Part shown: positions 31,767 to 39,651 of the stretch, in pieces
How positions within the stretch are numbered: the stretch's first letter is position 1
Layout: every line of letters starts with the position of its first letter
Source: Bombyx mori
Lineage: Eukaryota; Arthropoda; Insecta; Lepidoptera; Bombycidae
Length of the DNA: 64,000 bases
Direction: 5' to 3'
NCBI RefSeq assembly: GCF_030269925.1
Contig: NC_085122.1
Span: 14,340,501 to 14,404,500, forward strand
Notes under the pieces: model-generated
Told to the model about the DNA's origin: nothing
What the model saw: only the letters and a program-made list of their open reading frames with translations
Database searches by the model: none
Program-made: the position numbers and the translations under genes

Positions 31767-32633
31767 TTATTGGAACTCGCTTAGTGTAGGCAATCGATCA
31801 GTCTGTTCGCTTAGTTTTTGTTCCCATTGTTTCCGGGATTCATTATCCAATTTTATTGTGATGAGATATATAATCAGGATGTCCCATGTCGATATAGGTA
31901 TACCAAGGTTAGATAAAGCGTGCAAGCAATCATTTGTCGTATGGAGTATTTGTTTGACACCGTTGGATGACTCTGAAGATAAAGCCCTTTGGCCCACCAG
32001 CCTGGCCAGAATGCAGTTCGCGATGTAACGTTTGTTATTGTACCTTTTGTTTAATTGTAGCCAACATTGTTCGTAGTTTGAATCTGTAATAGCAATATGC
32101 CGCAATAGCTGCTCAGCTTCTCCTTGTAAATGACTTTTCAGATAGTGTAATTTCTGCACATTAGCGAGCGCACTATTATTGTGGATGAGCGATTCAAATA
32201 AGTCGTGAAATATTGGCCACTCCATATATTTACCCGAAAATAATGGAAATACAATTTTTGGAAGTTTAACACTCATGGATTCAGATGATCCGTCATTATT
32301 TCCGTTATTCATTAAGGTGTTCGTATTTAACTGAGCGACCGGGATAAATTGCGATAATGTTTGTTTCAATTCTATCTTATGCTCAATGTATTTATCCTCA
32401 ACCATGGTGTAAACATCGTCTTTAAAGTAGCTATAATCGTTATTTTCGCATCCCAATATAACATTCTGGTGATTTTCTTCAAACCTTAACCAATGTTGTT
32501 CCAATAATTGCAATCTCGTTTCGATATATTCCCTTGTTATTCTAGACGCAGGTGACTTTTTGAAATTAACCTGCGCCTTAAATATCTTATTTTGAACATC
32601 GGTTTGCAATTTAATATAACTTTCCGGGCCCAT
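31767..32633 (-). pseudogene. BEL element 1 Gag (capsid part), fused to Pol by deletion
   Basis: 288 codons starting MGPESYIKLQTDVQNKIFKA. The central LPKIVFPLFSGKYMEWPIFH and FHDLFESLIHNNSALANVQK blocks, followed by LKSHLQGEAEQLLRHI, mark the BEL/Pao Gag family. It ends at TLSEFQ with a TAA where the codon for Gln is expected (CAA TAA TTC). The same frame continues FLESRYRALKFLEPNQ and then passes into Pol. Zinc knuckles, protease and RT core are missing, by a single internal deletion. Positions 32634-32759 are leader and primer-binding site. Confidence 0.85.
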
Positions 32634-32759
32634 TCTTCACATTCACTAGTACTTAGGAACGAAATATTTTGTGTTAATTACGGTTTGTAACAACGTTCTT
32701 TTGCACTTAAAATTATTGTTTATCATTAGTTGTTTTCTTATCCGGCTCGTATTGGACCA

Positions 32760-32945
32760 TGTTCGACCTTCCGAGGGATGATTTTGAAAATAGCACTTGG
32801 ATTAGAAAAAATCATATATTCAATAAAAAATCAATAATCTACGGATACAGTGTCACTTATGACAAGGGTACCATGACAACTGATTTGTGTATTACAGCGC
32901 CCTCTAGTGACGGTTTTAGGAGTTAGGGAAAAAACAGGGTGAACA
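32760..32945 (-). repeat. BEL element 1, 5' LTR
   Basis: TGTTCGACC...GGGTGAACA on the plus strand, 186 bp. The minus-strand primer-binding site TGGTCCAATACGAGCC abuts it at plus 32744-32759. The element's promoter should lie here. Confidence 0.9.
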
Positions 32946-32949
32946 ATGA

Positions 32950-33139
32950 AGACTTAACTTTTTTTCGATCTGTAAACGGGGGGGAGATCTTCTATTCATT
33001 GTTCTGCTTCAGGATAGATCTTCAAAAATAGCCGCGGTGTCCTGGATCACTGGCACCACGTGCCACGTGGTTTCTTGTTTGTTTGCTTTTTTCTCAGCCG
33101 TCCTTGGCCGAAAAAATCCAAAAAAGGTACCAACATGTA
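32950..33139. repeat. Unclassified repeat with CCACGTG / CACGYGGTTTC words, part 1
   Basis: Noncoding. ACCACGTGCCACGTGGTTTC (33055-33074) closely matches ACCACGTGTCCACGCGGTTTC at about 55521-55541, so both stretches seem to belong to one unnamed family. The repeat continues after the R1 insertion at 34032. Confidence 0.45.
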
Positions 33140-33155
33140 GGGTCCAATGGGGCAC

Positions 33156-34015
33156 CGACGGCGCAGTGCCACCACTGCGCGGACCGCGACGAGGAAGACA
33201 CAGCGGAACATACATTGGCGCGTTGCTCTGGATTCGACGAGCAACGCGCCGCCCTCGTCGCGGTCATAGGAGAGGACCTCTCGCTGCCGCGCGTCGTGGC
33301 TACGATGCTCGGCAGCGACGCGTCCTGGAAGGCGATGCTCGACTTCTGCGAGTCCACCATCTCGCAGAAGGAGGCGGCGGAGCGAGAGAGGGAGAGCTCT
33401 TCCCTTTCCGCACCGATCCGTCGCCGTCGAGCCGGGGGCCGGAGGCGGGAATACGCCCGTACGTCCCGGCCCCTGTAGGTGGCGGCCTCCCCCCGGTGAA
33501 GGTCAAGGGGCGACCTGAGGGGGTGAGGCCGCGCGGCGCGCTACCAGCACTCTAGCGCGCTGCCGTGGAGTGATTAGAGCGACCGGTCGACGGTGTATCG
33601 CGTCCCGACCCGGCAGGCTGGTTCTGATCCAGCGGGGTATTCCGGGACACCAGCGGCACCGTCTGGGCGGCCCGACGGGCTGCCGTACCGAGACGGCCGA
33701 CGTTTCAGAGCCTTCGATTCGCCTCGAAGGCTCCGTCGGCTGGGCGTCCTTGGGGTGAGCCGCGCCGTCTGGTTGTAGTGTTGACCGCGGTAGCCCCCCT
33801 ACCTCATCCGGGTTTTGACCTCGGAGGGGATCGGACGTCGGGTGTAAGAGTGCAGAGGAGTCGTTTAGTGGGTGGGCTCTAAAATCCTTGGGCCCGCGGT
33901 CTGCTCACAACACCATGCAGATCGTTGAGTCTCACATACCCCGCGCGCCCCTTTTGCGCGGGGACCTCGTAGGAGGTTCGGCCCTCTACCCGAAAAAAAA
34001 AAAAAAAAAAAAAAA
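33156..34015 (+). mobile_element. R1-type 3' end, copy B (5'-truncated)
   Basis: The sequence from CGACGGCGCAGTGC to a 23-nt poly(A) end (33993-34015) is nearly identical to 470-1307 of copy A. It is flanked by the 16-bp target duplication GGGTCCAATGGGGCAC (33140-33155 and 34016-34031). The ORF2 remnant to 33478 holds CHHCADRDEEDTAEHTLARC and WKAMLDFCESTISQ, and the 3' UTR follows. The long exact duplication and the similarity to copy A suggest recent spread. Confidence 0.93.
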
Positions 34016-34031
34016 GGGTCCAATGGGGCAC

Positions 34032-34645
34032 ACAAATCAGTAATTTAAAAACAATAGGTCACAGCGACTAATCGCGCAGCGTTCGAGATCAAAGTTTTTT
34101 AAAATTTGATTTTTCAGGTTTTTCACTGTAAAAGTGTCAAAAAATCACTGCAATCCAAAAACTCATGTTAAAATTTAATAGCATACAAAATTTAAAGTAT
34201 CGTTATTCAATTCCAAAATGTCTATATTCTTATTATAATTATAATTGGTTGATTCATATATATCTTGCTTACGCAAAATACTTGATCCTGATATTATACA
34301 TATATTTAATTAAAATTTAGAAAATTGAAGAAAAAGCAAGAAAAGGTGAATAGATTAGTCTTATTAATACGGGTTATACAGGCGCAGACAATTTTACAAT
34401 AATAACAATTTACAATAATAATAATAACAACAAACAATTTCAATTCAAATTCACTTACATATAATTAATAATGATAATAATAATTACTAATAACAATATT
34501 TTTATAAATAAGTATATAAATAAATTGATTAATAAATAGTGACAATAACAATATTATTAGCAAGTCCGATAATAATTTCAATAATAATAATTTTATAATT
34601 GATTTATTTAATTTAGTCAATAAAAATTTCAATTGTCAATTTTGT
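34032..34645. other. AT-rich spacer with (ATA)n/(ATT)n runs
   Basis: About 600 bp. The first 120 bp may belong to the same unclassified repeat as 32950-33139. The rest is A/T-rich with imperfect AATAAT tracts (for example 34395-34430) and no coding potential. Confidence 0.5.
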
Positions 34646-34647
34646 TA

Positions 34648-34872
34648 CAGCTCCTCACAGCCCACCTGGTGTTAAGTGGTTACTGGAGCCCATAGACATC
34701 CACAACGTAAGTGCGCCACCTACCTTGAGATATAAGTTCTAAGGTCTCAGTATAGTCACAACGGCTACCCCACCCTTCAAACCGAAACGCATTACTGCTT
34801 CACGGCAGAAATAGGCAGGGCGGTGGTACCCACCCGTGCGGACTCACAAGAGGTCCTACCACCAGTAATTTA
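34648..34872 (-). mobile_element. Bm1 SINE body fragment (minus)
   Basis: The stretch CTCACAGCCCACCTGGTGTT to TACCACCAGTAATT is the reverse complement of Bm1 as seen at 61300-61515. It includes the words CACGGCAGAAATAGGCAGGG and GGACTCACAAGAGGTCCTAC. The tRNA-like head with pol III boxes is missing. It abuts the 3' part of LINE D. Confidence 0.85.
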
Positions 34873-36118
34873 TTTATTTATTTAAGGGGCATTCGAATAT
34901 CACGTGTAGGATTCCTTCGTTCACATCTGGTGAGCACACAAACGATGGGTCCTCTTTGCACCTGAATCTGTTCAAGTACTCCGAGAACCCACCATGCCCT
35001 GTTAAAACTTGTGTCAATATCTTGTTAAGTTCTATTTTTGCTAGTATTTTGTATGCCTTCGTGATATCCGGGAAGAAGGTCTTTGTGACGCCGGCGGTAG
35101 CTCCCTCACGATACCGCCGGTTCCACTCGCCAAGAGACTCCGCTCGTATTATTCTCTTTACGAATGAAATTGGGTATCTGTCATAGTGCTCGGTTCGGCC
35201 TCTAAGAGCGGCTTCCTTTGCAAGGGCATCAGCCCTTTCGTTGCCTTGACATGTGCTTTGACCCAATGCAGTGTGACACTCTTGCCCCCCAGCCTAGCTT
35301 GGCGCAGATATTGTCTGGCCTCCATTGCTAGCGGATGCAGCAGTTCACTGTTAACTATTGTATCAACAGCTGCGCGAGAATCGCTCATAATAGCGTACTT
35401 TATTCTGGTACAACTGGCCGCCACCTCTGCAGTAGGATGACAGTTTAAATTTTTTGGCCGTGGTTTCGGCTCCGTCTATCCATATGGATATCGAGGCTCC
35501 TACCTTGCCTTCAATTTTACTGCCATCCGTATATATTTGTACTACACCGTCCACCTGTGCTGCCACCTCCTCTTTACTGGTGATATGTGCCACCGGTATC
35601 TGATGGTCTTCTGACGGATGCGGCCTCGTCGTATATGGAGCTTTTCTTTCCACCTGTCTATCCTCCGGTAAGTGGCGGAATTTTCCCTTTCTTCTCGCTT
35701 TATACAGGGCGGCATTTTCTTTTATCCTTATATCTAGTGGTAGCATTCCGGCCAATACTAAGGCTGCGCTGAGGGAGACCGTCCTTTACATATTTTTTGT
35801 GCAAAGAGACGTTGTACTGTATTCAACTCTTTTTTGGTTCATACCTTATGGGTGGCTGGGGCTCATGCACTGGCTGCGTAGGCGATGATAGGCTACACTT
35901 TCGCCTTGTATATGATCTTAATTATTTCGGGGTGTAGGCCCCAATTTACCCTGGCGGCTTTCGACAGCTGCTTGTATATGCCCAACGCCTTCCTGCACAC
36001 ATTTGCAGTGTGAACGTTGAACGTAAGGCCGCAGTCTACCGTTAGCCCCAGGATCTTGATCTCCTCGACCGTGGACACGTCGATCCCACCCATGCTAAAG
36101 TGCGGAGTGTCGTACTTA
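34873..36118 (-). pseudogene. LINE D: ORF2 thumb, RNase H and C-terminal zinc domain
   Basis: Minus strand in order: EIKILGLTVDCGLTFNVHTA (36060-36000), LPLDIRIKENAALYKARRKG (35740-35680), QIYTDGSKIEGKVGASISIW (RNase H, about 35500) and SDSRAAVDTIV. Then come CQGNERADALAKEAAL (RNase H end, about 35240), LGEWNRRYREGATAGVTKTF, LTQVLTGHGGFSEYLNRF and CSPDVNEGILHVIFEC. Several frameshifts. It is 5'-truncated at about 36118, next to BEL element 2. Confidence 0.82.
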
Positions 36119-36138
36119 AGCTGCCGTAAATAACTGCC

Positions 36139-37257
36139 GTAAATTTATCAAATCAAAGATGCACTGAAGTACTTCTATCCACCGCCCTAATCGAGGTAGT
36201 GAATCCGAGAACAAAGGAAACACAAGCAGTACGTGCCTTGCTAGACTGTGCCAGTCACTCATCGTCTATAACTAAACGCTTACAACATGTCCCATAGACT
36301 CGCTCAAGGTCATAGGGATTGGCAATAATTGTTCAGATAGGGTTGTCGAAAAATGTGACGTTCAATTAAAGTCAGACTCATACAGACTTTAATGTATTGT
36401 TGTTTTGTTATGTCTTAAATGAGATAACTAGTAATTTACCGAGATCATCGATCAATTTTAATAAATTATTAATACCTGACGACATCCAGTTGGCCGACCC
36501 AACCTTTTATAAGCCAGCGTCTGTTGACATGTTGATCGGCGCTGATATTTTTTGGGATGTTTTAGGCAACGAGCAAAAATGTCTTGGTCCTAGAGTTCCT
36601 AAATTACGCAGTTCTAAATTAGGACGGTTGGAGTCCGGACCGGTAATGGACTCACTTACTGTTGCCAGTGCTGCTAACTGTGATCGCGCCACGATGACGT
36701 CAGACGAAATACATAGCTCGTTAGAAATGTTTTGGAAACTGGAAGAGGTTTCATTCGCCAAAACTGAATCCGAGAATGATTAATTTTCTGAAAGGCACTT
36801 TTTAGAAAATACTAAGAGACTGGAAGATGGCCGCTTTTGCGTTAAATTGCCCTTATCGTCTTCCCCAGATTGCTTAGGCGATACTTACGGGCTAGCCAAA
36901 AGACGATTGTTCAGTCTAGAAAAAAGGTTCAGGCGGAATCCTACATTAAGTTCAGAATACTCAAGTTTCATAAATGAGTACACCGCACTCGGACATCTGT
37001 CTCAATCTACGATAACAAGGCCTGTCCCTTCCTACTTTCTCTGTCACCATGCTGTTCTAAAACAAGACAGCGAATCCATCAAGCTTCGCATCGTGTTTAA
37101 TGGCTCGGAGAAATCTTCATCAGGATATTCTCTAAATGATATCTCGATGGTGGGGCCTAACGTTCAAGACTCATTGTTTAGCATATTAATTCGAGCGCGT
37201 CATTACAAAAATATATTAACTGACGACATCGAGAAAATGTATAGACAAGTTCAGGTA
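36139..37257 (+). pseudogene. BEL/Pao element 2: protease and start of RT
   Basis: Plus strand: ALLDCASHSSSITKRL (about 36223-36270) is the BEL protease active-site block, with DCAS where DSGS is usual. It is followed by the PASVDMLIGADIFWDVLG block and a linker with a stop at 36781-36783. RT begins with LEDGRFCVKLPL, SSEYSSFINEYTALGHL, YFLCHHAVLKQDS and IKLRIVFNGSEKSSSGYSLN. It runs to DDIEKMYRQVQV, where a Tc1-like element is inserted at TA. It is older than that insertion and carries several stops. Confidence 0.87.
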
Positions 37258-37556
37258 TAGTAACCGGCAAACTTCTTGAGCAAACGACCTTGACTGCGCA
37301 GAACCGAATTTTAGATCACTTTGGTGGTGAGGGTGAGGCGCGACGGCAGGGGAAATCGTATCGAGCGCGTTATTGGTAGATCAGTCGAACCTTGCGCCCC
37401 GCACCGCGCCCTCGTTCCGCTTGCTCCCAAGAGTACGCTTGCGTACAGTGGAAAGTCTATCGTTATTAATCGTTAAGTTATTTGTTATAATTGCTTGTTG
37501 ACTTTGTTGCCATTGCTATTTGTTGAGTGTTTGTTGATTTTTTATAAACATACACT

Positions 37557-38355
37557 ATGCCGCGACAAACCGGTGTAGTGTTCAAAAGAAAGGGTAGAAA
37601 ATTTGTGTACGACGTATATTGCTTCATTATAAAACAGGGGAAGAATGATATGGAAAAATTAAAACAGACTTCGGAAGCAACAAAACAATCAGTGAGTACT
37701 GTTAGGTGCATTATTAACGAAGCTAAAGGCTCTGGCTTGCTCGCCGTGTTTCGGATCAGGGAAGAATTAGGCAGCGGCTTGGCTCTGCCCCTGGCATTGC
37801 TGAAGTCCATGGGCGACGGTAACCACTCACCATCAGGTGGGCCGTATGCTCGTCTGCCTACAAGGGCAATAAAAAAATAAAAAAAAAGAAGAAAACTACC
37901 GGAATGGATAGTTTCGTTTAATCTGTAATAAAAAGATGTAATCATAATAACTACACAACAAGCAGCGAAACTCCGTACCATAATTTCGAAAAATTTAAAG
38001 AAGATATAAATTTTAATGGCTCGGAATGAAGCTTACGACGAATTATGAAAGAGCTAGGCTTCAGATGGAAAAAAAGAACAGAAAATAATCGGAAGCTGGT
38101 AATTGAAAAAAGTAACATTCGATTACTACGAATCGAATATCTTCAAAAAAGAATTAATTATAGACAAAAAAGAAAACCGAACCGACCGAGTTGTAAACTA
38201 CGCCGATGAGCCCTATGTCGACTCGTCACGATGATAGCGACTCGGGTGATGAAAGCAGTGATGATGATGATGGTCAAGATTATGATAACGAAAAAAAAAT
38301 TACAAATACCAGCTTCGCTTCAACTGAACCAAGACCTGGCAACAGCTCTAGTTTT
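37557..38355 (+). pseudogene. Tc1-like transposase, DDE core deleted
   Basis: The start MPRQTGVVFKRKGRKFVYDV at 37557 is followed by a helix-turn-helix segment (TSEATKQSVSTVRCIINEAK). A SINE-like insert at 37767-37887 breaks it. Then RRIMKELGFRWKKRTENNRK (about 38038-38097) and LRIEYLQKRINYR follow. Next the sequence passes directly into a very acidic tail, DSDSGDESSDDDDGQDYDN. After the nested gypsy the last codons read SFDLIEGISILPQD and stop (42750-42793). The DDE domain is absent. Regions 37261-37556 and 42794-42982 are its untranslated ends. Confidence 0.7.
37767..37887 (+). mobile_element. Short SINE-like unit (about 120 bp), copy 2
   Basis: Matches 16471-16592 (GGCAGCGGCTTGGCTCTGCC ... 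CTACAAGGGCAATAAAAAAA) and is flanked by GAAGAA on both sides (37761-37766 and 37888-37893). Removing it restores the host sequence GGGAAGAAAACTACC. The target duplication shows this short unit moved as such, with the same 5' end as copy 1. Confidence 0.85.
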
Positions 38356-38559
38356 TGTAATGTTTGGGTTCTTTATAAATGACAAACGTTACGATCGGGC
38401 TTACATTTTTATTTTTTTAATCACAAACATACAGTTTTTACTAGCGCGTAACTTGTACGTCGTAGACAATATGGCGGGGGGGTCATAGAGTATGTTTCGT
38501 AGAGTGGTCAGCAAAGATTAATGTTATGAGAATCGACATTAGGTCGCATATACGTTACA
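38356..38559 (-). repeat. 3' LTR of the young gypsy element
   Basis: 204 bp, TGTAATG...GTTACA, matching 42546-42749 base for base as read. The short stretch 38560-38607 between it and the ORF end is noncoding. Confidence 0.93.
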
Positions 38560-38607
38560 TCTTCCCTTCTTTAGAGAAGACGATTTGATTACATTGATTG
38601 TGCTGAG

Positions 38608-39651
38608 CTATAGATCTAGTCTGTCGACTGGTTTGATGGTTCTTCCGAATCTTGAACATCTTGTAGTCGGTTGATCACTGCTAGTTATGACGGGTGCTTC
38701 TGAAGCGCTGCTTTTGCAATTAATCCTTGGTGATGTAGTTGTTTGTTCTTGAGATGTAGTAGCTGCTGCAGGTAGCTCCGGTTGTTTGTCCGATTGGGCA
38801 TGTGGTAAGTCGTCAGGATATACTGTTTCCGGAACCGCTTCTTTGCTGCCAATTGATAGGTCTGATAGTGTATTGTGTATGTGTCCAATGTTTCTTCTGA
38901 ATATTTGTCCTTTGTCGGTTTTAATGATAATGGATCTCGGGTGATCATTAGGTTTCTCTATCACTCTCGCTCCTTCCCATTGACGATGACCGACTTTGTG
39001 TCTGATTCTGTCGTCGAGTTCATAATTGGTTGGCTCCTTACGTTGCTTGTTGCTATGGTTGGCTTGTTTGTTTCGTAGGTACTTTAGTTCAGATGTGACC
39101 CCTTGAACTATCTTTGGTTTAAGATTATTTTCACTTGTAGGTATTAGTGATCGTGTTATTCTACTGTAGAGGCGTTGATTAGGAGACCCTAGATTGTTTG
39201 TTCTTGGTGTATTTCTCCAATTTAATAGAGCAAGTTGGATATCCGATTTATCAATACTGCATTTCCTTAGTAGGTTTTTTGCAGTTTGGACAGCTCTTTC
39301 GGCTAAGCCATTGCCTTGGGGGTGGTGAGGACTGGATGTTGAGTGCGTGAAACGCCATTCTTTCTGGAAATTTTTGAATTCTCTGGACATGTACTGTGGA
39401 CCGTTGTCTGATTCAAGTACTTCAGGTATTCCATGTGTAGAGAACCATTGTTTTAAGTGATTAATCACTTCAGTTGACGATGAGCTCTTAAGTGACTGAA
39501 AGTCTAAGTATCCTGAATAGCTGTCACAGATTACAATATACTGTTTTCCTTTTAGTTCAAATAAATCAGATGCCACAATCTGCCATGGGAGAGATGGGAT
39601 TCTTTTGACTGCTACGGTATAGTTGGTATTGTCCTTTTGTGTTTTTTTCAC
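38608..39651 (-). CDS. Young gypsy integrase catalytic core and C-terminus
   Basis: An open frame of about 347 codons in the +1 frame relative to the main Gag-Pol frame. It reads WQIVASDLFELKGKQYIVIC (first D), VLESDNGPQYMSREF (second D), HHPQGNGLAERAVQTAKNL (E), LNWRNTPR and a basic/Pro-rich tail. The zinc-binding domain (GHLGIQSCLKRAH ... CSACEK) is in the upstream frame. The two frames meet in an A7 run (plus 39642-39648); a run of six would rejoin them. The first codon listed is not a true start; this part is expected to be made as the end of Gag-Pol. Confidence 0.85.
   Translation of the reverse strand: MKKTQKDNTNYTVAVKRIPSLPWQIVASDLFELKGKQYIVICDSYSGYLDFQSLKSSSSTEVINHLKQWFSTHGIPEVLESDNGPQYMSREFKNFQKEWRFTHSTSSPHHPQGNGLAERAVQTAKNLLRKCSIDKSDIQLALLNWRNTPRTNNLGSPNQRLYSRITRSLIPTSENNLKPKIVQGVTSELKYLRNKQANHSNKQRKEPTNYELDDRIRHKVGHRQWEGARVIEKPNDHPRSIIIKTDKGQIFRRNIGHIHNTLSDLSIGSKEAVPETVYPDDLPHAQSDKQPELPAAATTSQEQTTTSPRINCKSSASEAPVITSSDQPTTRCSRFGRTIKPVDRLDL

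Larger units (their letters stand above)
24472..32945 (-). mobile_element. BEL/Pao element 1 with nested insertions
   Basis: LTRs of about 186 bp at 24472-24657 and 32760-32945 are flanked by ATGA (24468-24471 and 32946-32949). On the minus strand the 5' LTR is followed at once by a primer-binding site TGGTCCAATACGAGCC. The 3' LTR is preceded by the purine tract TGGTGGGCGGAA. Order: Gag (32633-31767), fused by deletion to the end of RT, then RNase H (to 30565) and integrase (28800-27343). Three insertions interrupt it: a TIR element dimer (24707-27084), a LINE tail (28359-28669) and a composite (about 28804-30560). The LTRs differ at about five bases plus small indels, so it is older than the two gypsy elements with matching LTRs. 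Confidence 0.92.
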
